NCBI GenBank assembly: GCA_910585615.1
Contig: CAJUFO010000001.1
Span: 215,386-279,385, forward strand
From: an uncultured Acetatifactor sp.
GTDB taxonomy: Bacteria; Bacillota; Clostridia; Lachnospirales; Lachnospiraceae
Direction: 5' to 3'
Length of the DNA: 64,000 nucleotides
Shown here: one piece after another, positions 24,869-34,332 of the stretch
Layout of the letters: every line of letters starts with the position of its first letter
Position numbering within the stretch: position 1 is the first letter of the stretch
The notes under the pieces: model-generated
What the model was told of the DNA's origin: nothing
The model's database searches: none
What the model saw: only the letters and a program-made list of their open reading frames with translations
Translations under genes and position numbers: made by a program

Positions 24869-27289
24869 ATGCATTACATAATAGCACTGATAGTAATAAT
24901 TATTGTCATAGGATTACTTTTGGATTTTCTGAAATCTGTTCTGAAATTCATGCTAAAAGCAATAGCAGTAATTGCAACTATTGCTTTGACAATTTTCTTG
25001 ATAGTAACTTTTGCACCGATCTCTTTATATGTAATTGGCGCTGTAGTATGTATAGCTATTGCATGCGTTATTATCACTAAAACGGTGAAAAAGATTAAGA
25101 AGTATAATGCACGAAAAAAGGAAATTGCAACGATACGTCAATGGATGTCCGGACGGCCCAAACTGCTTTCTGAGAATTATCTGGAAGACATGATTTGTAC
25201 TGAGATTAATAAAGCCAAGGAACAATTTCGTTTTGACGAATGGTATAGTGTGAATGAGATGCCTTACGGGCGGGCAAATGCAATCTTAAATCTGTTTCAG
25301 CGTAACATACAAGGGGAGTCTCCCTTGTTTCTTGGTATATATTTGATAGGGGATTACAGAGAACTTCAGGAATACGGATGTCTGTATACCGACAGGGGGA
25401 TTTATATTGTATATAAAATCAATGGTGAACTGGAAAAAGAATTTATAGATTACAAATGCTTGTATCAGGCTGAATATATTCCTGGAAGTGTGAAATTTAT
25501 ATATACTTTAATAGATTTTGAAACAAACTCGTTCAAGCAAAAAACAGTTGATTTGAGCTGGACCAATGTATATGAAGCTGAAGGAGCCTGCATTTATAAT
25601 ATCTGTAGAAAAATAATTGATTTCGGCGTCAATAAGTCATTGTATCGGAATAGTATTGTGAACGAGAGCCAGTATAGGAGTCTTGTAGACAGCATACAGC
25701 GTGATAAATTTGCTTATTGGGATATCAGCCAGTTGTTTGATTTGGGAGAAACGGCTGGGATGATTTATACACTTGGGAAAGCTCTGGATTTTAATAAAAA
25801 AGAGTTAAAAGGTTATATGCATGGGAATCAGGGGCATGGAGTTGCTGCTGAGTATGGAAATAATACGATAGACAGGTTCTTAGGACGACAGATGGTAAAT
25901 GCAGCATCGAATCTTGACAGCAGCGGCAGACAGGTCAAGAATGGCGCAGACCGGATTGTGAACGGAGTGCCCATTCAGACAAAGTATTATAATGATAATT
26001 ATAATGATAAGCCCCGTACCAGTAGTTTTATAGGAGCGGTGGTGACCGACGGACATCTCAGATATATGCAGAATGGGGTGCCAATGAAACTTGAGGTCCC
26101 CCGGGATAAATATGAGAGCTTTGTCGATGCCTTTCAGAAGAAAATTGATAAAGGAGAAATTGCAGAAATTGCTCCAGGCAGTAATGCCAGGGACTATATA
26201 AGGAAAGGATATTTGACATACGATCAGTCATATGCGATAAAACATGCACTTACGATACAGGGTGTGGCTATAGATACCTTGAACGGGTTTAATTTGGGAA
26301 AGGACACTGCAGTTGCCAATTTTATAGTCCATTTTGCTATTGAAACCTGGAATGGAAAGAACGTGGAGGATGCTTTTCAAGCGTCTTTGCAGGCGGGAGG
26401 AAAGAATCTGGGGCATTCCGTTCTGGTCAATGTTTTGGTTCAACAGTTTTCTAGGGAAAAAGTTGCAAATCTGTTTGTGCGAAATTTTATTAGTGGAGAA
26501 AAGGCTGGATTCGTAGGAATTGATAATCCAGTTTATAAATTATCCGATTTTGTGGCTGATAAAGTGAGTCAATCGAACTTGGCAAAGTCAGAAATAGGGA
26601 AATGTTTGGGTTTAGATAAGGTAGATGTATATCAGGTTATAAATACTACTGCCGTTGTGTGCATAACATATGGGCCGGATATCGTAAAGGCAATCGAAGG
26701 CAGGATATCAGGCAAGCAACTGTTTAAAAACAGCGCAGTAGCTACGGCTTCCCTTGGCGCGGGTAAATTTGCTGTAGCGGTTGCTAAAAATGTTTTTGGA
26801 GTAGCAGGTGGTGTGCCAGGTGCTATTGTTTCAATTCTTGGAGGTATGTTTGGAGGATATGCGGCCAAACGAATATTGGATAACTACATTCAGGATGATT
26901 CCGTGAGAATGTTTATCGTATTGAAAAAAGAATTCCTGGATGTCACTATGCAGGTAAATCTTTCTCAAGAGGAATTATTATTAATTGCAGACAATACGAT
27001 TGGTGCCGAAAATGTTCCAGATATCTTGGAAGAGATGTATATGTCTGGAGAAGAAAAGCAGTTTGCGCGTGAATTGATTGTGGGTATAACAACTTCAGTC
27101 ATTGCTCAACGAAAAAAAGTTACCTATGACCAAATGGTAAGAGGGGCAGCCATTACATTTTGCCAGTATATCCGGGAGTTCTGTATAAAGTGTGGCTTAG
27201 AAGAAAGCAAAATAAGTAACATTGTATCTGGTATAGAAAAAATTGTTAAGATTATGGATAGTGGAAATTTTGATATGCAAAATGCATAA
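24869..27289 (+). CDS. Large AT-rich membrane protein with a possible nuclease-like motif, function unknown
   Basis: 806 residues. GGGAGG before the ATG at 24869 sets the start. Two or three membrane helices lie at 1-70. The middle has a segment RFLGRQMVNAASN, then GADRIVNGVPIQTKYY, whose D...IQTK spacing resembles PD-(D/E)XK-type nuclease cores with Q-x-K. A long Ala/Gly-rich hydrophobic region at about 610-675 follows. The base composition is clearly more AT-rich than the genes to the right, so it was acquired separately. I recognise no named family with confidence. It stands alone between a decayed region and the recombination module, a typical place for cargo. Confidence 0.8.
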   Translation: MHYIIALIVIIIVIGLLLDFLKSVLKFMLKAIAVIATIALTIFLIVTFAPISLYVIGAVVCIAIACVIITKTVKKIKKYNARKKEIATIRQWMSGRPKLLSENYLEDMICTEINKAKEQFRFDEWYSVNEMPYGRANAILNLFQRNIQGESPLFLGIYLIGDYRELQEYGCLYTDRGIYIVYKINGELEKEFIDYKCLYQAEYIPGSVKFIYTLIDFETNSFKQKTVDLSWTNVYEAEGACIYNICRKIIDFGVNKSLYRNSIVNESQYRSLVDSIQRDKFAYWDISQLFDLGETAGMIYTLGKALDFNKKELKGYMHGNQGHGVAAEYGNNTIDRFLGRQMVNAASNLDSSGRQVKNGADRIVNGVPIQTKYYNDNYNDKPRTSSFIGAVVTDGHLRYMQNGVPMKLEVPRDKYESFVDAFQKKIDKGEIAEIAPGSNARDYIRKGYLTYDQSYAIKHALTIQGVAIDTLNGFNLGKDTAVANFIVHFAIETWNGKNVEDAFQASLQAGGKNLGHSVLVNVLVQQFSREKVANLFVRNFISGEKAGFVGIDNPVYKLSDFVADKVSQSNLAKSEIGKCLGLDKVDVYQVINTTAVVCITYGPDIVKAIEGRISGKQLFKNSAVATASLGAGKFAVAVAKNVFGVAGGVPGAIVSILGGMFGGYAAKRILDNYIQDDSVRMFIVLKKEFLDVTMQVNLSQEELLLIADNTIGAENVPDILEEMYMSGEEKQFARELIVGITTSVIAQRKKVTYDQMVRGAAITFCQYIREFCIKCGLEESKISNIVSGIEKIVKIMDSGNFDMQNA

Positions 27290-27407
27290 AAAGAAATATA
27301 TTTGGAGCAATGATACCGTATGGTTGTAGAGATTGTTCCTTGGTTCTGAATGATAGAGAATAATTGATTCTCTTGTATTTTGGGCCGATACTCTAGAAAA
27401 TATAAAG

Positions 27408-27440
27408 GAAGATTGTCTAATCAGGATAATCTTCTTTTTC
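27408..27440 (+). terminator. Intrinsic terminator after the AT-rich gene
   Basis: Stem GAAGATT / AATCTTC followed by five T. It isolates the AT-rich gene from the recombination module. Confidence 0.75.
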
Positions 27441-27513
27441 TTTGTTTTTCTAGGACGGCAAATCCCTCAAAAGCAATGATATATTATCTCCTTGTAGCAT
27501 ATCAACCAATCAA

Positions 27514-27536
27514 CCGATATCCAAAACCAATATCGG
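27514..27536. promoter_or_regulatory. Inverted repeat upstream of the recombination module
   Basis: CCGATAT / ATATCGG with a 9-base loop, 23 bp before the first small gene of the module, next to two ATCAACC repeats. It could be an operator or an early RNA structure. Confidence 0.4.
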
Positions 27537-27558
27537 AGCCAAAAAGGAGGTACTTGCA

Positions 27559-27663
27559 ATGAGCACAGTATTCAAAATCTTAAAAGCCACAGGGACAGTA
27601 GCAGGAGCAGCGGCGGCCAAGTTCATCATCTGGCTGGCAGGAAAACTGGAGGGAGGGAAATAA
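27559..27663 (+). CDS. 34-residue hydrophobic peptide
   Basis: MSTVFKILKATGTVAGAAAA continues with KFIIWLAGKLEGGK, an amphipathic or membrane helix. AAAAAGGAGG lies at the ideal distance before the ATG, and the DUF932 gene begins 2 bp after its stop, so it is translated with the module. Function unknown. Confidence 0.6.
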   Translation: MSTVFKILKATGTVAGAAAAKFIIWLAGKLEGGK

Positions 27664-27665
27664 GC

Positions 27666-28601
27666 ATGGCAGCAGATGTGGAATCCATGTTCTACGTCAG
27701 GGAGAAGCCCTGGCACGGCCTCGGCATGATGGTAGCGGAGGCCCCAGATTCAGCCGCGGCGCTGCGCCTGGCAGGGCTGGACTGGAACGTAATCCAGAAA
27801 GACATCATGACGGTGGACGGAAGCGGCACCATCCCGGGATTCAAGGCGAACGTGCGCGACACCGACGGGAGTGTCCTGGGGATAGTGACGGACAGGTACA
27901 GGGTGGTCCAGAACGCGGAGGCGTTCTCCTTCACGGACGAGCTGCTGGGCGGGGGCGTCCGCTACGAGACGGCAGGGAGCCTCCAGGGCGGCAGGCGTAC
28001 CTGGGTGCTGGCAAGGCTCCCCCACCAGTACATCATCAACGGCGAGGAGATCTCGCCATACCTCGTGTTCATGAACGCCCATGACGGCAGCGGCGCCATC
28101 AAGGCGGCCATGACCCCCGTGCGGGTGGTATGCCAGAACACGCTGAACCTGGCGCTCTCCACGGCGAAGAGGAGCTGGAGCTTCAACCACACCGGCGACA
28201 TCAGCGGGAAGCTGGACGAGGCGCGGGACACGCTCCTGTATGCCGGGCAGTACATGGCGGAGCTGGGGAAAGCCTTTGGAAAGCTGGGGCAGGTCAAGCT
28301 GTCGGACGGCAAGGTGAAGGAGTTCATCAGCACCCTGATCCCCGATGCGGACGGCGCAAGCCTCCAGCAGAGGCGCAACATCCGCAGGATGCAGGAGGAC
28401 ATGAGGGCGAGGTATTACGATGCGCCCGACCTGGCGGACGTAGGGAGGAACGGCTACCGCTTCATCAACGCGGTCTCCGACTTCGCCACCCACGCGAAGC
28501 CGCTCCGTGAGCGCGCCAACTATAAAGAGAGCCTGTTCGCCAGGACGGTGGACGGCAACCCCCTGATAGACAGGGCGTACCAGATGGTGATGGCGGCCTG
28601 A
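27666..28601 (+). CDS. DUF932 phage/plasmid-like protein
   Basis: 311 residues. It carries the DUF932 pattern: PWHGLG near the start, GIVTDRYRVVQNAEAF, and VCQNTLNLAL in the middle. The family is common in phages, plasmids and ICEs beside recombination genes; its biochemical role is unknown. GGAGGGAAAT precedes the ATG. First large gene of a one-direction block that runs to 37.7 kb. Confidence 0.88.
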   Translation: MAADVESMFYVREKPWHGLGMMVAEAPDSAAALRLAGLDWNVIQKDIMTVDGSGTIPGFKANVRDTDGSVLGIVTDRYRVVQNAEAFSFTDELLGGGVRYETAGSLQGGRRTWVLARLPHQYIINGEEISPYLVFMNAHDGSGAIKAAMTPVRVVCQNTLNLALSTAKRSWSFNHTGDISGKLDEARDTLLYAGQYMAELGKAFGKLGQVKLSDGKVKEFISTLIPDADGASLQQRRNIRRMQEDMRARYYDAPDLADVGRNGYRFINAVSDFATHAKPLRERANYKESLFARTVDGNPLIDRAYQMVMAA

Positions 28602-28685
28602 AACGGCGGCAGGAAACGCCAGCGCACCAGGGCTGCGGCATGGCGCTGGCACAGAAACGGTACTGAGAGGAAGATGCTTATCGAC

Positions 28686-28718
28686 AAGGGACGGCTGCAT
28701 AAGGCTGTCCCTTTATTT
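28686..28718 (+). terminator. Hairpin between DUF932 and the exonuclease gene
   Basis: AAGGGAC / GTCCCTT around 14 bases, followed by TATTTT. It lies so close to the next ribosome-binding site that partial termination or RNA processing is likely. Confidence 0.55.
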
Positions 28719-28729
28719 TGGAGGTGCTT

Positions 28730-29662
28730 ATGTACAGAGTAGTAGTAAAGACGGCAGACCTATCGAGAAATGAATGGCTGAAATACCGCACACAGGGAAT
28801 CGGCGGTTCGGACGTCTCCATCATCGCGGGAATCAACCCATTCCGGTCAGCCTACCAGCTCTGGCTGGAAAAGACCGGACAGGCGGAGCCAGAGGAGGCG
28901 GAGAGCGAGTATGCCCATTTCGGCACGCTGCTGGAGCCAATCGTCCGGAACGAGTTCACTCGCCGTACCGGAATCAAGGTAAGGCAGAAGCACATGCTCC
29001 TACGGAGCATGGAACATCCGTTCATGTTCGCGGATCTGGACGGGGTAATCAACGAGGGCGGCCAGATGGCCATATTCGAGGCGAAGACAGCCTCCCAGTA
29101 CAAGGCCGGGCAATGGGAGGAAGCGGTCCCGGCAGGATACCTCCTCCAGGTGCAGCACTACATGGCAGTGACGGGGGCGGAGAAGGCCTATGTCGCCGCC
29201 CTGGTAGGAGGGAGCCACTTCTACATGCATACCGTCCAGAGGGACGAGGAGCTGATAGGGACGATCACAGCCATGGAGAAGGAGTTCTGGGAAAGGAACG
29301 TGATAGGAGGTGCGGAGCCTGTCCCGGACGGCTCGGAGGCGACTACGGCTTTCCTGAGCAGCAGGTACGCCAGATGCAATGGCATGGCCGTGGAGCTTCC
29401 GGACTCGGCCCTGGAGGTCATACGTAGGTACGAGGACGCCACGGAACAGGTGAAGGCGGCAAAGGAGAGGAAAGATGCCCTGGCCAACCAGCTCAGGAGC
29501 TACCTGGGGGAGAACGAGGCCGGGACCGTCCAGGGGAGGACAGTCACCTGGAAGCAGATAACCAAGACGACCTTCGACAGCAGGAGGCTGGAGAAAGAGA
29601 ACCGCCAGCTTTATGACGAATACCTGACGGAGAGCCGGTACCGCAGGCTCTCCGTGGCATAG
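28730..29662 (+). CDS. YqaJ-type viral recombinase (alkaline exonuclease)
   Basis: 310 residues. YqaJ/lambda-exo family enzymes degrade one strand of double-stranded DNA to expose ssDNA for annealing. Motifs: an N-terminal GIGGSDVSIIAGINPF, then FADLDGVI and IFEAKTAS (D...E-x-K catalytic triad), and QVQHYMAVTG. The C terminus is helical. The start at 28730 is set by GGAGGTGC. Two genes later comes a Rad52-like annealing protein, which together form a two-component recombination system like Red. Confidence 0.92.
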   Translation: MYRVVVKTADLSRNEWLKYRTQGIGGSDVSIIAGINPFRSAYQLWLEKTGQAEPEEAESEYAHFGTLLEPIVRNEFTRRTGIKVRQKHMLLRSMEHPFMFADLDGVINEGGQMAIFEAKTASQYKAGQWEEAVPAGYLLQVQHYMAVTGAEKAYVAALVGGSHFYMHTVQRDEELIGTITAMEKEFWERNVIGGAEPVPDGSEATTAFLSSRYARCNGMAVELPDSALEVIRRYEDATEQVKAAKERKDALANQLRSYLGENEAGTVQGRTVTWKQITKTTFDSRRLEKENRQLYDEYLTESRYRRLSVA

Positions 29663-29672
29663 GAGGCGGGGC

Positions 29673-30044
29673 ATGGAGGGGATAAGGGAAGCGTTCCGGA
29701 TAAAGCTGTACAGGGAGTACCTGCAGTTCAAGGAGTCCATGCTGCTGAAGGACAGGCTGGACCTGTACGGGTGCTGCTACAGGATAGACATATACCGGAA
29801 CCTCTATGAGATCGTGGGCGGGCTGGCGGCGAGGATGCCGGCCCATATGCTGGAAGCGATGTATGGGAAGGACGGAATCCTGGACTGGCTCTTCGAGAGC
29901 TGGACGAAAGTGGACGACAGCTGCTATAAGGAGCTGGAGGAGCATGTAGAGAGGGAAGTGCTGGGGTTCGGGCTGCATGGAAAGGAGGGCGGCAAGGATG
30001 ACGGGGACGAAGACTGTGAGGCTGCTGAAAGCGGCGGAGATTGA
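29673..30044 (+). CDS. Unidentified protein in the recombination module
   Basis: 123 residues, largely helical, with Tyr/Cys-rich segment LYGCCYRIDIYRNLYEIVGG and an acidic C-terminal tail (KDDGDEDCEAAE). GGAGGCGGGGC lies before the ATG. It overlaps the annealing-protein gene by 47 bp, which suggests coupled translation. Proteins in this position often modulate the exonuclease or annealing protein, but there is no direct evidence. Confidence 0.7.
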   Translation: MEGIREAFRIKLYREYLQFKESMLLKDRLDLYGCCYRIDIYRNLYEIVGGLAARMPAHMLEAMYGKDGILDWLFESWTKVDDSCYKELEEHVEREVLGFGLHGKEGGKDDGDEDCEAAESGGD

Positions 30045-30837
30045 ATGCCGCATCGGAACCATCAACGAGAAGGGGCTGAGCCTCCTGCTGTTCAAGGACG
30101 CGAGGGTGGACCAAAAGATACTTGACGAGACATACACGCCCCTGGGGTGGAGGCGCTCCCACCAGGCGATAGACGGGAACCTCTACTGCACCGTGGAGGT
30201 GTGGGACGAGGACAAGAAGCAGTGGGTAGGGAAGCAGGACGTGGGGACGATGTCCTATTCGGAGAAAGAGAAGGGACAGGCATCGGACTCGTTCAAGCGC
30301 GCCGGATTCAACTGGGGCATAGGCAGGGAGTTATATACTGCTCCATTCATATGGATCCCTGCAGCAAAGGCGAAGGTCTACCAGAAAGGGGGCAGGTACG
30401 CCACTAACGAACGGTTCTCTGTAAAGTCGATAGGCTATAACGATGACAGGGAGATAGCCGCCCTTGAAATCGTGGACTCCAAAGGGGAGGCCGTGTACTC
30501 CCTGCGGCAGCGCGAAAGCGATGGGAGCGCTCCGAAAGGGGAAAGGAATCCTAGCGGCAGTGGAGCAGAGAGGGCATCCGGACAGAAGCCCGCATCGAAA
30601 GGGAAAGCGGGGACGGAAAGGGATGCCGGAAAACCCGCGCAGGACGGCCAGGAGGGGCAGGGATGCATCGGGAACCGGAAGGAGGTCGTACTGATGGCCG
30701 AGCTGAACAGGACCGGGATATCCCTTGGCCAGGTGCTGGAGCGCTATAAGATCGGCAGCCTCAGCCAGATGACGCCGGAGATCTATGACAGGGCAATCGC
30801 GGCCCTGAAACAGACGAAGCCGAAGAGGGCGGCATGA
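29998..30837 (+). CDS. Rad52/Sak-like single-strand annealing protein
   Basis: 279 residues. Residues 1-160 match the phage Rad52-type fold: GWRRSHQAIDGNLYCTVEVW, the block KQDVGTMSYSEKEKGQASDS, then FKRAGFNWGIGRELYTAPFI, the family's most conserved stretch. These proteins anneal complementary ssDNA. After it comes a low-complexity Gly/Ser/Lys linker and a short helical C-terminal domain (LMAELNRTGISLGQVLERYK) that may contact the ssDNA-binding protein. The start at 29998 is set by GGAGGGCGGCAAGG. A strong terminator follows. Confidence 0.9.
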   Translation: MTGTKTVRLLKAAEIECRIGTINEKGLSLLLFKDARVDQKILDETYTPLGWRRSHQAIDGNLYCTVEVWDEDKKQWVGKQDVGTMSYSEKEKGQASDSFKRAGFNWGIGRELYTAPFIWIPAAKAKVYQKGGRYATNERFSVKSIGYNDDREIAALEIVDSKGEAVYSLRQRESDGSAPKGERNPSGSGAERASGQKPASKGKAGTERDAGKPAQDGQEGQGCIGNRKEVVLMAELNRTGISLGQVLERYKIGSLSQMTPEIYDRAIAALKQTKPKRAA

Positions 30838-30889
30838 CTGCAGCATAGGCCGGAGAGGTCGGAAAAAGGAACAGGGAACCACAGACATT

Positions 30890-30930
30890 AAAGGGGGCCT
30901 ATGGACGCACATCCATAGGCTCCCCTTTTG
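30890..30930 (+). terminator. Strong hairpin after the annealing-protein gene
   Basis: Stem built from AAAGGGG, CTATGG and the complement CCATAG, CCCCTTTT, with an 8-base loop and a T tail, about 50 bp after the stop codon. Confidence 0.75.
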
Positions 30931-30953
30931 CAGCGGAAAGGAGAAGCAGGGAA

Positions 30954-31828
30954 ATGGAGATGGAGGCTTTTGTAAGGAAGGCATGCAAGGCGGTAGGGGA
31001 AAGGCTCGGCAGCGGGTTCCGTGTCGAAGCCAGGGACGTCAGGAAGAACAACGGGGTCATCCTGCACGGCATGAGCGTCATGAAGAAAGGGCAGAACGTA
31101 GCGCCGACGATATACCTGGACACGTTCCTGGAGGCCTATGAGTCGGGACCATCATGCAGAGGCTCCTACAGATATGTGAAGAGAGCGCGTCCGGAGAGGG
31201 CATGGACATGGGCTTCTTCCGGTCGTTCGAGAAGGTGAGGGACAGGATATGCTACCGGCTGGTGGGCAGGGACAGGAACAGGGAGCTGCTGGAGGACATG
31301 CCCCATGTGGGGTTCCTGGACATGGCCGTATGCTTCTTCTATGCCTACCAGGACGAGGCGTTCGGGGAAGGGTCCATACCGGTACACAATCCCCATATGG
31401 AGGCCTGGGAGACCGACACGGCGGAGCTGCTCGCCTTGGCGAGGCGCAACACCAGGAGGCTGTTCCCATGGGAGTGCAGGACGCTGGAGGAGGTGCTGGA
31501 CGAGCTGGACGGCCCATCCGTACAGGAGGACGGCTGGATAGGCCTCCCCCTACGGGTGCTGAGCAACGACAGGAGGGCATACGGCGCCGCCTGCCTGCTC
31601 TATCCGGGAGTGCTGGAGGGGATCGCGGAGAAAGAGGGGTGCAGCCTCTACATCCTCCCCAGCTCCATCCATGAGGTGATACTGCTGCCGGACGATGGGG
31701 AGATAGTGCCCGATGAACTGAAGAAGATGGTGGCGGAGGTGAACAGGTCGTATGTGGCCGCGGAAGAGGTACTTACGGACAGCCTTTATTATTTTAACAT
31801 GCAGAACAAAGAGGTAGTGGTGGCCTGA
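30954..31828 (+). pseudogene. DUF5688-like gene split by a frameshift
   Basis: Two overlapping frames join smoothly. The first (from 30954, AAAGGAG upstream) reads the family's N terminus (NNGVILHGMSVMKKGQNVAP, then YLDTFLEAYESG). The second, from about 31148 to 31828, reads TIMQRLLQICEES, then RICYRLVGRDRNRELLEDMP, and a C-terminal part ending DSLYYFNMQNKEVVVA. Loss of one G from a four-G run (now GGG at about 31145-31147) would restore a single 291-residue protein. Either a mutation or an assembly error. The intact family is common in Lachnospiraceae mobile elements, role unknown. Confidence 0.7.
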
Positions 31829-31911
31829 ATGGGACGGACTGGCTGCATGGCCCTGCGGACATCTGAAAGGCGGGGCCATGGCACCGGACATCAGAGGATA
31901 AGGAGACGGAT

Positions 31912-32541
31912 ATGTTAGATGGCAAAGCGACAGAGAGCAATATGGTGAGGATGACAGGGGAGATCGTATCGGAACCCTGCCTGGTCCGTGAGGGGCGTGG
32001 CGAAAAGCTCTATATGGCGTATATCCAGACCAGACGGATTAGCGGAGTGACGGACAGGATTCCGCTCATAATCCCAGGGAGGCTGATGGGGCCAGGGGAC
32101 TGCACCGGGCGCATGGCATCGGTGGAGGGACGGTTCCGCTCCTACAACAGGAATGAGGAGGGGAAGTCGAAACTGATTCTGTCGGTGTTCGTCAAGGAGA
32201 TCATTCTCCTGGAGACAGGATGGCCTGTGGACTTCGCCTGCAACAACCAGGTCTTCCTGGATGGGTTCATCTGCAAGGCACCTATATATAGGAAGACGCC
32301 GAAAGGACGTGAGATTGCGGACGTCATCCTGGCAGTGAACCGCCCCCATGGGAAATCGGACTACATACCCTGCATCGTATGGGGCAGGGACGCATGGGAC
32401 GTGGCAAGGCTGGACGTGGGCGCTGCGTTGAGGATTTCAGGCAGGATACAGAGCAGGGAATATGACAAGATGCTGTCGGAGACGGAATCGGAGACCAGGG
32501 TGGCATATGAGGTCTCTGCCATAGAGGTAGGGATTGGATAG
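31912..32541 (+). CDS. Two-OB-fold single-stranded DNA-binding protein
   Basis: 209 residues containing two SSB-like OB folds: residues 10-100 (VRMTGEIVSEPCLVREGRGE, VEGRFRSYNR) and 115-205 (VFLDGFICKAPIYRKTPKGR, DVILAVNR, YIPCIVWGRDA, LRISGRIQSREY). The second is the better match to SSB. It would coat ssDNA made by YqaJ and help load the annealing protein. AAGGAGACGGAT precedes the ATG. Confidence 0.85.
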   Translation: MLDGKATESNMVRMTGEIVSEPCLVREGRGEKLYMAYIQTRRISGVTDRIPLIIPGRLMGPGDCTGRMASVEGRFRSYNRNEEGKSKLILSVFVKEIILLETGWPVDFACNNQVFLDGFICKAPIYRKTPKGREIADVILAVNRPHGKSDYIPCIVWGRDAWDVARLDVGAALRISGRIQSREYDKMLSETESETRVAYEVSAIEVGIG

Positions 32542-32587
32542 AGAGGCCTCCCTGCTTGCCGGCAGAAAGCATATTAGGGCCATCGGG

Positions 32588-32611
32588 ATTTTAGGGTTCC
32601 CTGAAATCCCA
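32588..32611 (+). terminator. Short hairpin after the ssDNA-binding protein gene
   Basis: GGGATTT / AAATCCC with a 10-base loop, 46 bp after the stop codon, without a clean T-run. Weak terminator or spacer structure. Confidence 0.35.
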
Positions 32612-32652
32612 GCCCCTATTTCAAAAGAGATTCAGATTGGAGGATTCTACAG

Positions 32653-34332
32653 ATGGAGATGCAGGAGATAATCAAACAGGCGGAACAGGACATCAGGCAG
32701 GCAATCAAAGACTATGGCGCGCACACAAAGCAGACGGAAGTCCTCGATGACGTGTCGGAGAGGTTCATCCGCAGGCTCGCCAGGGACAGCGCCTATGCGA
32801 AGCAGGGGCTGCGGGAGCTGTTCAGCAGGTCGCCAGCGTGGGATGAAAGGATTGGCGCACTGGTCATCAACGGGACACGGACACACGACCCGGACTACGA
32901 CAGGATATTAGGGCTGGGACGCGATATCCTACATGATGTCCTCAAGCCTGATGACAGCAGATACTACAGCATCCAGCGGGCATTGGACTTCTTCTGCTGT
33001 CCCCAGCAGGACGAGACGGACCGTGAGATGAGCATCGATGCAATCAACTCACTCGCGCCGAAAGCATATACGCCCACGAAGAAGCCGAGCCGCGTGTTCA
33101 AGGCGCTCTGCGATGCCCTCGGTGTTACAGATGGGGAGGCTGGCAGCGTGTTCCAGAGGCTCTTCGCGCAGTTCGCGGACGAGCTGGCGGCAAAGAGGAT
33201 TGGCTTCAAGCTGTACGTCTCGCTGAACCCGGCGCACTTCCTGACCATGAGCAACCCAAAGAAGGACGGCCGTGGCGAGACCCTGACGAGCTGCCATTCG
33301 TTCAACTCCACGGAATACAAGTACAATAACGGCTGTTCCGGCTACGCCAGGGACGCGGCCAGCTTCATAGCGTTCACAGTGGCAGATGACGGGGGTTCGG
33401 AGGCGTTCAACAACCGGAAGACCACCAGGCAGGTCTTCGCATACCGGCCAGGGAGCGGCCTGCTGCTGCAGAGCAGGATGTACAACACATCCGGCGGCAC
33501 GCGAGGGGCGCAGGCGGACTCCAGGCTCTACCGGGACCTGGTTCAGCGCGAAATCTCCATGCTGGAGGACGTGCCGAACCTGTGGAGGACGGTGCCGTCC
33601 ACTGGAGAGAAGTCAGGCTGGGTCGGCGCAGGGTACGGATTCGGCGGGTATGCCGACTGGACATATGCCGACTTTGATGGCCATATCAGCTTCAGGTCCG
33701 ATTTCGATGAGAAGAGATGCGGGATCCTGGAGGTCGGCACATACGGGCTGTGCATCCGCTGCGGGAATGAGATTAGCGAGCGACTGTACTGTGATGGATG
33801 CAAAGAAAGCCAGCCCATCTGCGACGACTGCGGCGAACATTGTGGTGGGCTGAACACGGCCTACGACATCAGGGGGGACGAGGTCCATGTCTGTAGCGAC
33901 TGCCTTGACAGCAACTATCGGTACTGCGAGGTCTGTAACAGGTATCATGACAATGGGAACATGAGGCATGTCGGCGGCAGGGACATCTGCAGCAGATGCC
34001 TCTCCGAGCATTACGAGCAGTGCAAGGGCTGCGGGGAGTGGCTGCGGAAAGGGGATACATACGGCGTATATGGCCGGAACGGCTATTCAATCCAAGTATG
34101 CGGACACTGCCGGGGCGGCTACATCCGCTGCAGCAGCTGTGACGGATACTACCATCCTGACAACACGCGGCTCCTGATCCGGGCGGGCGGCAGGCACAGA
34201 CATGTCTGCAACGACTGTGCGCGGGACTATGTGGCCTGCCCATCCTGCAGCAGCCTGGTAGAGGTCTGCGGTGATGGGGCCTGCCCGTCCTGCGGGGAGG
34301 TAATCGAAGAAAGGATGGAGGAGACGGCATGA
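32653..34332 (+). CDS. Zinc-ribbon-rich protein of unknown function
   Basis: 559 residues. Residues 1-370 lack cysteine clusters and contain LTMSNPKKDGRGETLTSCHS and FNSTEYKYNNGCSGYARDAA. Residues 370-550 hold about a dozen CxxC pairs (CIRCG, CDGC, CDDCGEHC, CSDC, CEVC, CSRC, CKGC, CGHC, CSSC, CNDC, CPSC twice), enough for some six zinc ribbons in a row. Similar proteins occur in phages and large mobile elements, uncharacterised. It overlaps the peptidase start by four bases (ATGA), so both are translated together. Binding to nucleic acid or protein is plausible but unproven. Confidence 0.85.
   Translation: MEMQEIIKQAEQDIRQAIKDYGAHTKQTEVLDDVSERFIRRLARDSAYAKQGLRELFSRSPAWDERIGALVINGTRTHDPDYDRILGLGRDILHDVLKPDDSRYYSIQRALDFFCCPQQDETDREMSIDAINSLAPKAYTPTKKPSRVFKALCDALGVTDGEAGSVFQRLFAQFADELAAKRIGFKLYVSLNPAHFLTMSNPKKDGRGETLTSCHSFNSTEYKYNNGCSGYARDAASFIAFTVADDGGSEAFNNRKTTRQVFAYRPGSGLLLQSRMYNTSGGTRGAQADSRLYRDLVQREISMLEDVPNLWRTVPSTGEKSGWVGAGYGFGGYADWTYADFDGHISFRSDFDEKRCGILEVGTYGLCIRCGNEISERLYCDGCKESQPICDDCGEHCGGLNTAYDIRGDEVHVCSDCLDSNYRYCEVCNRYHDNGNMRHVGGRDICSRCLSEHYEQCKGCGEWLRKGDTYGVYGRNGYSIQVCGHCRGGYIRCSSCDGYYHPDNTRLLIRAGGRHRHVCNDCARDYVACPSCSSLVEVCGDGACPSCGEVIEERMEETA

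Noticed and set aside
31135..31160. Programmed -1 frameshift in the DUF5688-like gene
   Set aside because: No slippery heptamer (X XXY YYZ) and no downstream pseudoknot is evident; a lost G is simpler.
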